A DNA stretch of 64,000 bases from Asterias amurensis (GCF_032118995.1 NC_092667.1:1728931-1792930); one strand, 5' to 3'; shown: positions 1 through 34,143, numbered from the stretch's first letter. Program-made: numbers and translations. Notes: generated from the letters alone by a model not told the origin.

Positions 1-150
1 GGGCGAAATAAAGATCCTAGCGTTAAAAAAGTTGGCCTCGTCGGGGAGCATAGTCGGGTTCTAAAAGCTCCGGCTACATGATGTAGTAACCCAGGCGTCT
101 TTCCGTATGAGTTGGATTATGCATGGAGATGGGAATGTCACGCAATAATT
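1..150 (+). promoter_or_regulatory. 5' flank or 5' UTR of RMC1
   Basis: Unique sequence before the chosen start codon. It holds several short upstream ATGs, including ATG-ATG-TAG at 78-86. No TATA or initiator element can be called. The transcription start may lie left of the window. Confidence 0.3.
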
Positions 151-21958
<21,808 letters not shown>

Positions 21959-22061
21959 CAATCCATATACAGATACTAGTGTACCTGGGAGTATTTGCGT
22001 CCGTCGCCAGACTAATCTGTGCAGGGGTTGTGTATCTGCAGCTTGAACAAGAAGGATAACA

Positions 22062-22304
22062 GGGCCCAATTTCATAGAGCTGCTAAGCACACAAATTTGC
22101 TTAACATGAAATTTCTTCCTTGATAAAAACAGGATTTCCAACCAAATTTCCACCTGATTTTTCAGGATAAACAAACAACAGCTGAATACCAGTAACGGGC
22201 AATATGTAACATATGGAAATTTGGTTGGTAATCTTGTTTTTATCAAGGAAGAAATTTTATGCTAAGCAAATTTTTGTGCTTAGCAGCTCTATGAAATTGG
22301 GCCC
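22062..22304. mobile_element. Palindromic MITE with GGGCCCAATTTCATAGAGC ends
   Basis: The inverted ends are GGGCCCAATTTCATAGAGC and GCTCTATGAAATTGGGCCC. The inner arms TTCTTCCTTGATAAAAAC and TTTTTATCAAGGAAGAA also pair. Relatives lie at 55065 and 56110. It is about 100 bp past the RMC1 stop, possibly within the 3' UTR. Confidence 0.85.
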
Positions 22305-23650
22305 AGATTTTTCGAATCACTTTAGGCTCTTACTATAACATTTATTTATATGAAAGTCTTGTGATATCTTTATGGAAGATCATGACATCTTATCTAAGCT
22401 AAGTATGACTGCAACCTAGGCAACTTGTAAATGATGCCGGCTCTATCTGACAGAAAAAAACACAATCGTGTAACACTATTGTAAATTTCTACTGTTAGCA
22501 ATTTGAGGGCACTAAGGCAATGACCGGGGGCATGGAGGCAAATGCCTTTGATGCCTTTTGTGAATTATCAGGCATAGGTGTATATTATGTATTATATAAT
22601 CATACTAATTTGAATTGGTAGACAAATTTGTTAAAATATTGACCGTCTGTTATTTGGTTTTATTTGTGTATTGAATCTATATATTGGGGTATTTAACAGA
22701 ACCCTTTTCTTTTTACTTTGGTCATGGAGCTTTTGCACTTGAAGTTATTTGAGAAGGGTGCTCTTATCAGCTGGAGTTCAAATGAATGTTTCTGATTGGC
22801 CCATCCTGTGTACATAGATGTGCATTTTTTTATACTATTGCATCATTAAGGCCTAAGATGGCACGTGATGTCATCAAGGTAAACACTCAAGTGGCATGCA
22901 GGTGGATAACAAAATTTAAAAAACAGAAACACAATGTTATGATATTCAGTTGAAGAAAAACATGGTGGGGGGGGGGATAAACAATGGAAAAGTGCACCCG
23001 CTGTGCACAAGCCAATGTTGGCCGTTCAGGCATGCAAGTTTCATCAAAGATGGTAGGCAATGACATCATGTGCAATCCATCTATAATATGTTGCTTTAAG
23101 TATGGGTACATTTGTCTCAACATCAACACGTTCCGAATTTAATTTCTTTTTTGATCAATTTCATTTATCCCACAAAACAGCTGACCATAGTTCAAGAAGG
23201 TAAAAGGAAAACCATACAATTTCAAGAAATATTTGTGTGAATCATTGTGTTTTACTCTTATTTTTAAAACACCTTCCAATCTTATTTACTCCATAAAATC
23301 TTTTTATAGCTAAGCCCACAGTCAAATGGCAACATTTGTCCCTTTCAATTATCTTATTTGTTGGTTTTTCCAAACTTGATTTCATGATTTTAGAGATTTC
23401 TGAGCCAAGTGTCGTCTTATTGTAGATTTCAATAAAGGTTTTACAAAATAACTCGTTCAAATTTTCATTTGATTGCTTTCATTGATCCCGTAGTTAAATG
23501 CGACCCCATTCACTCTGTCCCAATGGGCAATACTTTCCTTCAGTGTGTCCAATTCTAGGGAAGGTTCAATGCCGCTTTTTTCAAAGAAGGAAGGGTTTAA
23601 AAGAACTGATTGTACAAAGTGTGTACCAAAGTAATTGGCATAATTGAAAC
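22305..23650. other. RMC1 3' flank, no gene seen
   Basis: It holds the repeat fragment at 22495-22575, a G9 run near 22970 and a decayed family 2 MITE piece near 23198-23300. A lone AATAAA lies at about 23430. No confident RMC1 polyadenylation signal can be chosen. Confidence 0.4.
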
Positions 23651-23975
23651 TTAAAGCCAGTGGACACTATTGGTAATTAATCAAAATAATTATTAGCATA
23701 AAACCTTCCTTGGTAACGAGTAATGGGGAGAGGTTGATAGTATAAAACATTGTGAGAAACGGCTCCCTCTGAAGTAACATAGTTTTCACGACCTCGGAAT
23801 TAGATTTTGAAAGCACCCAACTTCGTGTGACAAGGGTGTTTTTTCTTTCGTTATTAATCTCGCAACTTCGACGACCAATTGAGCTTAAATTTTCACAGGT
23901 TTGTTATTTTATGCATATGTTGAGATACACCAAGTGAGAAGACTGGTCTTTGACAATAGTGTCCAGTGTCTTTAA
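23651..23975 (-). mobile_element. TTAA palindromic MITE, family 1
   Basis: It runs from TTAAAGCCAGTGGACACTATT to GTGTCCAGTGTC and TTAA, with part of the right terminal repeat missing. Confidence 0.8.
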
Positions 23976-24460
23976 AGCTGTATCTCAACCTATGCATAAA
24001 ATAAGCTAAGAAAAAATCAGCATCTGAGAAAAGAGGAAACAACTGAGCCCACAAAAATGTACAAATTATTTGTGTAGCTGACAGAGGGTGCCAACCGCAT
24101 CTCTGGTCACTCCATTCGCGAATGAACACCAGATTCGAATTGTTTCTGTGAACAAAATATCCAAGCCATATTTTTAAGGGGAATCCTTTCTATAAAAAAA
24201 ACCCTTTGTTTAGGGGCCTATCAACAGCTGCAGTTCTTCTCACCAAATAAGGTTTTTATGTTAATTAAATTAACGAAGATTTACCAAGCCTACCTAAACT
24301 ATTTAATCAGGCAGTCGGATATTGTGATATTGTGAAACTTTGATAATGTGATGCAAGCTAGCAAGAAAGGCTGTTGAACGCCCCCAAGCGGTCAAAAATA
24401 CGGTCAGTTGAAACCATGCAATGCGCATGAGCAGTATATTGCGGCGGGCCAATTTACAAA

Positions 24461-24593
24461 ATGGACCCCGTCACATTTACACGCGGCCGGACACAATACC
24501 ACGGTACAAACGACACCAAACTACACGAACTTCGGAAACAACAACACAAATGCTTTACAGGATTCGGTCGACGTTGTAGAAAAGTTGGTTGGG
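24461..24593 (+). CDS. Weak candidate first exon of an unknown gene
   Basis: ATG at 24461 in a good context (ACAAAATGG) opens 44 codons (MDPVTFTRGRTQYHG onwards) and ends at a strong donor GGG|GTAAGT. A CCAAT word and CpG-rich sequence lie just upstream. However, the two other plus frames are also open across most of the stretch, no downstream exon with a fitting acceptor was found, and I do not recognise the peptide. It could be chance or a non-coding first exon. Confidence 0.2.
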
Positions 24594-24599
24594 GTAAGT

Positions 24600-26270
24600 C
24601 GTTCTCTTATAAACTTATACAACGTTTTCTTGGTAAATTAATTAGCGAGACGGGTGTCAAAGCTGGCTAAAATCGACTACTTGTGTCACGTGTGTGGAGG
24701 TGTGTCTTGCATCCTTGTAACGAAATTACCATTGTTGAGTAGGCTCATTGCAACGCTTTCTCTAGTGTTAAATTTGTTCGATGGTGAAGAATGGAATAAC
24801 ACCATTGAGGACTGAGGCAGAGTATAACGCACTCGACGATTATTTATCTAGTTACTAAATCACAAGCATATCCCACGGTCAAGGTTTGTCACGTGTCAGT
24901 CACATGTCCAAGTCCCGTGTTTACAGTCCGTGTAGTTCATGTCGGAGACCAACAAGTCAGTGCCTTGCGGTTGTAGTTGGTGTCCATCCAGCGGGCCATA
25001 GGCCTACTGCCCCCATCATTGTGTATTGCTTTGTAATCCCGTTACAGTATCACAAAAACGAGCTTGATTTGCGGGGATGACTGACTCGAAAAAAATATTG
25101 GAAAAGTTTCCGTATGGCGCCACCACTTTTTCTTCGATATGAAATAATACAGTATCTAGTTTACCTCAATGAGATATCCCTTTTTGTAAAAATGAGTGAA
25201 AAGGTGGTGGCGCCATACGGAAAGTTATCCAAAATATTGAAAGATTTGTGGCAAATTTTGTGGCAATATACGAGGCTTACAACAACCAATAACCCAAAGT
25301 GCAACTTTTGAACAAACTGGTTTGATCAACAAACAAAAAAGTATATCAAGGTTATATGAATGTTAATATAATTCTTTATTGTGTTCGCATAAAAAAAAAA
25401 AATTGAGCTCATAATGGCAAATAATTTGAAATATGAAGTCACAAAACAGATGACATGTGCATATTAGTTTGCGACAATTTGTTCACTAAAATGTAAAATG
25501 ACATTTATAACCGCATTTATTGTGTGAAATCACCCAAAACCGCAAAACCATACTTACTAAAAACTGCAATATTTTTGTATATATATATATACGTGAGGTT
25601 TAAATCTGCTAAAAATAAATTTGACATAGTTTTCCCAGGTAAACAATACGATTAGACCGTTTTACGAATTATTCATTATATCATGCATCCAAGCTGTATT
25701 CCATCAATATATCTATGGTGGTAGCAAATGCATCCCTTATTCAAAGTAAAGTATTGCTTGTGTATAATTTGTATCAACGTTTATTTTGTATATAGGTTAC
25801 CAAATTGTCAGAGTGACAGTCCATACGGTGTGCGGGAACAAATTTTGTAACTTGGTCATAATTTACATCGAAACTCCATCAAATTCATGTAGACCTCTGT
25901 TTTTGAATATTGTTTTTCTTCTGGCGAAGGAGTTTAGTACATTATTAATCGCATAGTCAAATAAACAGTATTGCACTCGCCTGTTAGAGTGTCATGCAGT
26001 TTATGTACTCGACGTTAGTCCGAATCCCACCCGAGTAAAACGTGGACAAAAATTTCCATCTGGAAAGCACTGGTCAAACAGTGCTATATTTTTTATTTTT
26101 TTTCATAGTGTTGGGGTTACTTCACAAATAAATATTTTGTCGTAAACGGTAAAACAGCATTGATTGAATAATAATGATAATACAGTGAACACCCGTGTGA
26201 GATTTTGTGTTATGAAAAATCTCCTACAGCTGTTGTCAGCAATGAGTATAACTGCTTTGAAACCATTCCA
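24600..26270. other. Intergenic, convergent ends of RMC1 and the SLC16-like gene
   Basis: It is AT-rich and unique apart from the hairpin at 25098-25245 and a SINE scrap (GTCCGAATCCCACCCGAG) near 26010. On the minus strand an AATAAA (26092-26097 on plus) lies about 180 bp past the SLC16-like stop and could be its polyadenylation signal. Confidence 0.4.
25098..25245. repeat. Hairpin element, TCCGTATGGCGCCACCAC arms
   Basis: Arms GGAAAAGTTTCCGTATGGCG and CGCCATACGGAAAGTTATCC enclose about 60 bp. One arm, diverged, occurs alone near 2317-2365 (GTGGTGGCACCATACAGAAAC). Confidence 0.75.
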
Positions 26271-26277
26271 ATATTAT

Positions 26278-29200
26278 TTATACTTTATTGATGTCCTCTT
26301 TCTTGACAATGCCCGGTTCAATCCTTTTCAAAATTGGCGCCAAAAACAACGCCCCAAATCCAAGGAAATAGAACCCTGCAAATATGTAGAACAGAATAGA
26401 GTAGCTCTCGGTTGTATCGTAGAGGGCTCCTGTGTAAAAAGAAATAATAATGTAGCAATGAATATACACATGCCAGAAATCCTTTTGCTATAAACCAAAC
26501 AATTTAAGCTAAACTTTCCACTTAGGTCTTCTACTAAAACTCTTAGAGAACGTTAACAATTTTGTGAAACAGTTTGGAGTGTAATTTGTTTTTAAGCTTT
26601 TCCCACACCTTGGGATGGACATTGAATTTAGGATTTGTCCTTCAATTCGAAGCCACATGTCGATAGTAGACATTTATAGCTTGGAACTTGAATTCAAGCC
26701 GTATAGCCGAAACACAAATCCGATCAGAAAGATGATTAATTTGTTTGTCTTCCAAAGTTGATGTAAAAAATTGAATGAGCTAGCCTATTGCTTGTGGAAC
26801 TTAGATATAGTAATAAGAATCACCTTGCATTCATGTTTGAAATTTATTATAAATTGATACAAGGGAACGGTACCTGATAAGATGGGCACTGTGACTGTAA
26901 AGAGAATCCCAATGCTTGAGTAGATTCCAATGGCAGACCCCATGTTATCCACTCCAACTAATTCCAGCATCATCACCCGCCAGATTGTGTACTGTATTCC
27001 GTATGTTATTCCAACCATGGATGCAGAAATGTAAATCCAGGTCGTACCAAGTTGCACCAGCAAGACAGCACATCCACTCACGAACAGTGAAACCTGGTAG
27101 ATGACGTAAGATGAGACTTTTTTAGTTAGGACTCCACAAATAAGACGTCCAACAATCCCGCCAATTCCACAGACACTTATAAGAAAAGATGCATCCTGCT
27201 CTGAAATACCAGATGATGTGGCAAATGGGACTAAGAACATAATAAAAGAAGTATAAGCAACGAGATAAGCTAAGACTTGGGCGAAGATAATCAAAGAGAG
27301 GCGATAAGATTCACGGAGAAGATGTAGCCGAAGTGAATTGGCGGCTGCGGAGAATAGATTCCTCTGGCGTTGCGACTTCAAAGTGATGTTCGTTGCATCG
27401 GTACTTTGTAATTGGTTCAGGGTCTTCACTTCGTTGATGCCATGATCTTCACTCTGCGTTGATCTGTGATTCTCATTATTATCCTTCAGCATTTCTTTGT
27501 CTTCCCCTTGTTCAACATGTTCTTCTGTGCTCTTCTTGTCTCCTGTCTTGGAAGACGACCGTACTGGGCGATAAAGTGCCCCAGCTGCAAAGACATTACC
27601 CACAAATGCTCCAGTTACGAGCATTGCTCCCCTCCATCCATAAGTATCCAGTAATAACTGCATCAATGGAGCAAACACCAACATTCCAATGTCAAGTCCA
27701 GATGTTGAAATTCCACACGCTAAGGGGTAATATCTCTTGAAGTACTTAGCGACCATTACAACTGCCGGTATTACAGTAATTCCGCCACCTAGTCCTACAG
27801 TAAGGAAAGAAAGGAAACTTACATCATTTTGTGATTTTCGTGTCTTCAGCGTATACATTAATAGTAAGATATTTACTGAAAATGTGCGCAGAGGGTGCCC
27901 CCCCCCCCCCCCATCGCCGACAGCAACAACCATAGAAATGTACATTTTTATATCACAGTCAGACAAGGTTATTATAAAACTTTGATTATTGTTTATTATA
28001 TCTTTTAATGAAACCAAGCGACAAGCACCGGACCTCTTACACGAGAACGGGACTTGAATCAAGTCTTAGCTGGCAACCAACGACCCATGGAAAAAATAGA
28101 TTGTACCCCACATGTTGAAGTGGCTCTTCATGCCTTGTGTGTCTGGCGACTTGCATACAAAAAGCTATTAATGGTATAATAATAATAATTTATTTAACTT
28201 ATTATTGCGCTCTCTCCAGGACCAGCCTGTTCGAAAGCGCATAACAATTTAACACAATTCCAGTAAAAAAAAATTAAATTATGAAAATTAATTAATCCAA
28301 ACGAAAACAATCAAAAGCGTTATAACATCAAAAATTACAACAAAAAATTACAAAACAGACTTAAAAACATACAGAAGCAAATTGCACAAAGATCAAAGAA
28401 ACTGTCACCCACACAATATATACAAGTACTACAATGCTTATGCCTTTACCTAGACTTGTGGACAAGTCGTTAAATGTCTGTCCCGGTGATAGCGTTCCGA
28501 ATCTCCCCGCGATTCCCGCGGTAGACTGCTGGCCCGCGAGACTCTCACACGACTATACGGCCGGGGAGTAGAATTCGGCAACCAGTTCGCGCGGGAGCAG
28601 TGATCTCGCGAGAGCACCACAACAACTCGACTATCTCACCGCGGCAGACCATTATCGACTTGTCTATAAGTCTATGATCTTACCTGCCAGAGCACTCGTA
28701 CAGTACATCTGATAAATATTTGTTGTAAAGCTGCAGCTTATTGTCCCTGCAGTGTAAAGTATACTTCCAAGTATCGCCGTAAAACGACAGCTCAGGTGAT
28801 TCCCTAACACACCACCTATCGTATCTGAATAAATAAAAAATAAACCATAAATAAATATCAGTGACTTTTGCCCACCGATTGAGAGGAGGTCCTGACGATA
28901 CATCAATGATCTTGTGTACCAGAAGTAAGTGAACTATATATATAAGAGCCCTGTGTATTGGTTGGATGGACAAGATCTTAAACGAAAGCTTGTAATGTTT
29001 TCGAGTCTTTGAAAGAGGTATTCAATCTGAATTTTGGGGTCAAATCGGCTCGAAATCGGACCTAGATATTGAAATGATTTGTAGTCAAAGTAAAATAAAA
29101 ACAGTAGCCTATTAATTGCCATTCTGTTAATACGGAGATGATCTTTTCCTCTGGTTCTGTTGGATCATCTGCCGAGTTCGAGATATTTCTTTTAACAAGA

Positions 29201-29469
29201 AAAACTGTTAGCACTTTGGGTCATGTTTCCGTTGTCACTTTGTTGTTAGTGGCTAAAGATAAGTAATTCTTACTTCCTATGTATGATGAGGATGACATGA
29301 TACTAAAGATGGCGCCTGTCTGTGCAGTTGAACTCTGGAACTCATTTTGAAAGCTTAGAAACAATACTCCAGCACAGCGTGTTACCACCTTAACCAGAAG
29401 ATGGACAGTGAATGAGGCGGTTACGACAGCCAGACCCCAATGGCCACATTCCTCCACAAGAGGGCCCAT
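26278..29469 (-). CDS. SLC16/monocarboxylate-transporter-like MFS protein, 4 exons, complete
   Basis: Minus-strand exons in gene order: 29469-29274, 28824-28684, 27794-26874, 26429-26278; GT-AG introns, phases join, 469 aa. The predicted product is a 12-helix plasma-membrane transporter of the MFS fold. The MCT signature in helix 5 is clear: YFKRYYPLACGISTSGLDIG (about residues 130-149). A long charged loop follows helix 6 (about 190-270, Lys/Glu/Asp/Gln-rich), usual for the family. The helix-8 segment GIGGIVGRLICG keeps the Arg but has Gly four residues before it, where proton-coupled MCT1-4 have Asp; this suggests an orphan-type MCT with an unknown substrate. The N-terminal family motif is degenerate (ECGHWGLAVV). 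The exact SLC16 subtype cannot be assigned by eye. Confidence 0.88.
28452..28675. mobile_element. TAGACTTGTGGACAAGTCG MITE beside an SLC16-like exon
   Basis: Its ends match 10204-10453. Its right end is about 9 bp from the donor of the second coding exon (28683), so it sits at the very start of intron 2. Confidence 0.75.
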
Positions 29470-31200
29470 CGCATCGCTGTATAATTGTCACGACGAGCAG
29501 ACCAAATCTTTGGTTGAACGGCAACTGAAAATATTTCAGAAAGTTGTGTTATATGTCCATGCATGAGAAATGCTCCCTATATAGCAATATGCAATATGAG
29601 AAACGTTACCGAAGTACGCTTCTCAGATTCAAATTTGGCATAAAATTGATATTTGTAACCACATTACATCAAAGTGAAATGTTCCTCATAATGCTTTACG
29701 TTATCGAAAGCTGCTGTTCGCTTCTAACATAATATGATATTAGTGCAATCGATTTTAAGAGTACGCATGTGTACATTCCCTTTAAATTGTCAAAATAATG
29801 CTGTTATCATAAGTTGTACTCTCTTGTTAATTTGACCTTAAAGGCCATGCCACTCGAGGCAATGTTCACAAAATATTCTTTGGGAACGTATTAAGACCCT
29901 CATGGTAAGACATTGCCTTAAAATTTACTCATTTGCTACCAAAGTGGTCCTGTAGCATGCACTGTAGTTGGTTACTTACAAGTTGTCTGCAAAAGTTGCT
30001 TCTGTGTGACAAGGCCCTAAAGTTAATTTTAAAACACACATAGACAAATTAAGAGAAAATGTTAAAACAACAAGTAAATTCAACAGTAGTTGTGTGACGA
30101 GCGGCTGGAACGAGGGACTAGCTAGTCAGCGCTTATATGTTTTCCCATCCACAGTTTGTTTTCTGCCTAGGAGGCCGGGGATTTTACATCCTATACGAGG
30201 CCAGATATCCGGCACATGGAGTTATCAGTGTAAACATAAGAAAAGCAATGTCGATGTGGCAATTTACCAACACATACAGGCATGCATACTGCATGTAGTA
30301 CAACGCTATAGCGCTACTGTTGACATAGTCCTATTACATAATATAGGAGTATCCGCATAGTACAAACAAATCGCGAGGCTCAAGGTAATTTTAAATTTTA
30401 TGATCCAGTTTGTTTGAGCTGAAAGTTAAGCAAATTATTTTATCACAGAGACTTAACTATGGGTTTTGAAACCATTTCAATAAAGCACAATGTAACACAC
30501 TCATACTGAAAATAAAACTATACCTCAGTAGAATTAAAGGTTTAAAACCTCCCTAAATCTAAGAACAACTTACCGCATACAGGTACCTATTGTTTGGATC
30601 TTGTGCCTATGTTACATGCATATTCCAACACAAACGAGCGAAGTCCTTCACAGTATACAGTAATGAACATCCATGAATGATGTATTATGTAAACGTGTAT
30701 GAATGTGAGATCAAAGGTACATCTTTTGGCTCAAACCTCAAAACCTCAAACGAGCCTCGAAGTCATAGCGGCAATGTAGTCTTCAGTCAAGGCGTTCGCG
30801 ACCTCCCGGGTGGTCAATACACAATGCATGACAACTCTATACACCAAAAAATGCTAGAGCGAGCGGCCATAGTAAGGTAGCGGAAACAAACTTGAAGTGT
30901 CGACAGTGTGCAAGCAAGAAAGGTCTATCAGCAGCAAATTTAGATTGAGGGCGCTTGCGTTCAAGCAGCATACAGATCTGTTTATTTATTTCCCGTCGTT
31001 TTTGTTCAATGATTTAAACAAAAAATACTCTCTGGTAAAAGTGTTTTTTTCTTGTCTTCAAAATGTCTTTGAATGAAACAGGGATTGTAAGTCGAAATTA
31101 TAACAACTTTTCAACATGTACCTTGTTCTTGGTGCTTCGTAGCTAGTACAGACTAGTAATTTATTGAAGGCGAGATTTTCTGACAACGAAAACAGGCGTA
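29470..31200. other. Intergenic, no gene recognised
   Basis: It should hold the SLC16-like promoter and 5' UTR near 29470-29550, but no motif can be called. The rest is AT-rich and mostly unique. No open frame shows family resemblance. Confidence 0.4.
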
Positions 31201-31460
31201 AAAGGGTGTGTTTATACTTTGCAACGTTGGCAGGTTTGGTTGGTGGGTGGTTAGGGACTGGGGGTTGGCGTAGAAGGGTGGGTAGTTGTGGCCGGGGGGT
31301 GTGGCTTGATAGTAGGGAGGGTAGGTTTATGAGTACATGTACTTGACTACTTGGGGAGGATGGGTGGTTAGGGAGGTAGGGTTGGTTGATAGGTGGTTGC
31401 AGAGGGAGGTTGGGTTGGGGGTGTTCGGGGAGCGAGGGTTAGTGGTAATTGGTTAGGAGT
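31200..31460 (+). repeat. Degenerate G-rich tract (GGTTGG/GGGTGG words)
   Basis: It is almost free of C, with many GGG runs such as GGTGGGTGGTTAGGGACTGG. Similar tracts occur at 33600-33760, 42635-42780, 52410-52580 and 53340-53460, mostly near lectin copies. It may form G-quadruplexes. Confidence 0.5.
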
Positions 31461-31480
31461 TAGGGTAGAGGGCATCGTTA

Positions 31481-32170
31481 CTAAGACGCAAGCACTTGTA
31501 GCATCTTGTAGCATGTGTCTCGCCACTGGCTCCAAGTAGGAGGGCACCCCAAAGTGGGTGTCCCTCCGGTAGGTGTTCCACCGGTAGGTGTCCCTCCGGT
31601 AGGTGTCCCTCCGGTAGGTGTCCCTCCGGTAGGTGTCCCTCCGGTAGGTGTCCCTCCGGTAGGTGTCCCTCCGGTAGGTGTCCCTCCGGTAGGTGTCCCT
31701 CCGGTAGGTGTCCCTCCGATAGGCGTCCCACTGGTAGGCGTCCCTCGGGTAGGGGTCCCTCCGGTAGGTGTCCCTCCGGTAGGGGTCCCTCCGGTAGGTG
31801 TCCCTCCGGTAGGTGTCCCTCCGATAGGCGTCCCACTGGTAGGCGTCCCTCCGGTAGGTGTCCCTCCGGTAGGTGTCCCTCCGGTAGGGGTCCCTCCGGT
31901 AGGTGTCCCTCTGGTAGGGGTCCCTCCGGTAGGTGTCCCTCCGGTAGGTGTCCCTCCGATAGGCGTCCCACTGGTAGGCGTCCCTCGGGTAGGGGTCCTA
32001 CTGGTAGGCGTCCCTCCGGTAGGGGTCCCTCCGGTAGGCGTCCCTCCGGTAGGGGTCCCTCCGGTAGGGGTCCCTCCGGTAGGTGTCCCTCCGGTAACGT
32101 CAGTGTAGTTTGCCATCATAACTATACCAAAAACACCCAGCAATTTGCTCGCCAACATAGTGCAGACCAT
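31481..32170 (-). pseudogene. C-type lectin copy with about 36 stalk repeats, lectin domain lost
   Basis: ATG at 32170 opens the family leader (MVCTMLASKLLGVFGIVMM). The RCWKK segment is missing, and about 36 TPTGG-type units run straight on. The sequence re-enters the lectin start (CPPTWSQWRDTCYKM) and then ends after LQVLAS at a stop; the rest of exon 1 and all of exon 2 are absent. Blocks with TPTRG-TPTSG-TPIGG recur inside the array 7 and 9 units apart, so the array grew by multi-unit copying. It could still yield a secreted repeat peptide, but it cannot be a lectin. Confidence 0.75.
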
Positions 32171-33051
32171 CTCTTGACAAATTGAAATTGCTGTCAAATT
32201 GCGCCGAGATCCTTAACTGCCAGTAAAAACACAACTCGTCGAGTCACACAAAAGACACGGTGCAACGCGAATTGATTATGAATTTGGGTCATGCATAATG
32301 GCGCAGTATTAAAAACCTTGCAATCAAACAGCCCTACGCTATAAGACAAATGGACCGTGAAATCTTTTGTTATGCCTAGCGTGGCTTCCTGTTGGAAGGC
32401 TTGGTTTTTAACAAAATCTCTTAATTGTTTGTCCAACTAGAGCAACTAATAAGATATGGTTCAGAAAGTCACGTTCACAAAGAGTATAATGGGAGACTTT
32501 TTGAAAGCTCTGCCACTAGAGGGCAGCAGACCTACCAGGTAAGGTACACAACTCCTATTAGCAAACAATGGTAAATGCTAAAAATTAAAAAGTACTCAAA
32601 AAATATTTAGAAGTCTCTCAGCCTCTTGAAAATTAAATCAGATACATTGTCATACAACTAAACTTCAGATTTCTTCTCAATTTTTGGTAGGTCAGCATTT
32701 TGGAATTTTTGCTAATTACTCTAGAAGAAACACTCCCAGAAACTCATGCACACCGCTTGTTATCCATGGAGAACTCGTGTCCAGTACGTCCTGTTCCAGA
32801 ACAGTTCGGTTTATGCTGGCAATGTGTTATGAAAAACAAAATACAGTTTGGCTAAATCTAAATACAAAATAAAAAACACGCAAAACACAAGGTATTTGCT
32901 GTCAGTGACCGTCACTCATGCTTCTCCTATTCCTAAGTTGTTGACATTACCTGGTGAAGAGCGCCCTCTCTTGGTGATTGGCAGATAGTCTAAAGTTCCC
33001 CATTGGCTTACTTTCTCACTGACACTGTTCATTTACACTATCACAGTGTTA
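32171..33051. other. Upstream flank of the 31.5-kb lectin copy
   Basis: 32175-32300 repeats the leader-upstream block seen at other lectin copies (CGCCGAGATCCTTAA, CACAACTCGTCGAGTCAC, CATGCATAAT). The remainder is AT-rich and unremarkable. Confidence 0.5.
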
Positions 33052-33756
33052 CTCGTTTAGATTTTGCCAACCAAATAGCTTTTTTATGGTGTCGTAGTAT
33101 AGACAAACATTCAAATTTACATAATGCTGTGTTCAAACAGGTGTGTTCGGTGTAGACATTATCCAACTTATCTGAGCTGATGAAGGAAAGTAAAAAATAT
33201 AAGTTGGTTAGTATGCCTTTCGGTAGGAAATATTATTTGATGTATGTGAAGTCAATTTTTTTCTAAAGAGTTGCATTTGTTGAGAAAAAGGTTCAATTAA
33301 ACCTTATTTGAAAACAGCATGACCTCATAGCTCATTTGTTATCAGCAAAATAATGTCATAAAACTTGAGGGGGCGCTGTTGTAGACAATTACGTCATTTC
33401 AATTCTTTTTTCAATTTCAATAAGTTCCAATTCCAAACCCCTTTTGTTAAAATCATTATGTGCCAACTTCTGGAAGTAAAGGTTATGGTCACGCACATCA
33501 GATTTGCAAAATATTTCGTGACGTCATCTTACACAAAGATGGAGTAAGCTTTGTTAAATTTATTTTGAGCGCTTACTTCAAAGTAAATTACCGAATTTTG
33601 GAAGGGTCGGGATGGGTTGTTAGGGTTACTTGTAATGGGGACAGGTTGTTTAATTAAAGGATTGATTTGTGAAGGTCGGGGATGGTTAGATTCGGTCGTG
33701 AAGGGTCATGGTTGGCTAGAAATACTATTGAAGGACCATGCAGAATTGGGGTGAGT

Positions 33757-34143
33757 TTAAAGGCAGTGGACACTATTGGTAATTACTCAAAACAATTATT
33801 AGCATAAAACCCAACTTGGTAACGAGTAATGGGGAGATGTTGAAAGTATAAAACATTGTGAGACACGGCTCCCTCTGAAGTGAAGTAGTTTTCGAGAAAG
33901 AAGTAATTTTCAACGAATTTGATTTCGAGACCCCAGATTTAGAATTTGAGGTCCCGAAATCAAGCATCTGAAAGCACACAACTTCGTGTGACAATGGTGT
34001 TTTTTTCATTCATTATTATCTCGCAACTTCGACGACCAATTGAGCTCAAATTTACTCAGGTTTGTTATTTTGTGCATATGTGGAGATACACCAAGTGAGA
34101 AGACTGGTCTTTGACAATTACCAATAGTGTCCACTGTCTTTAA
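33757..34143 (-). mobile_element. TTAA palindromic MITE, family 1, with an empty allele in the paralogue
   Basis: The filled site is GTGAG-TTTAA-element-TTTAA-CATGAG; copy B has the empty GTGAGTTTAACATGAG (ttaa 42782-42785). This proves the element limits and a TTAA target duplication. Confidence 0.95.

Noticed and set aside
31515-32108. Plus-strand open frame of VGVPP pentapeptides, elastin-like in look
   Set aside because: It is the complement of the lectin stalk array, which is open in every frame. There is no signal peptide, splice context or conserved flank on the plus strand.
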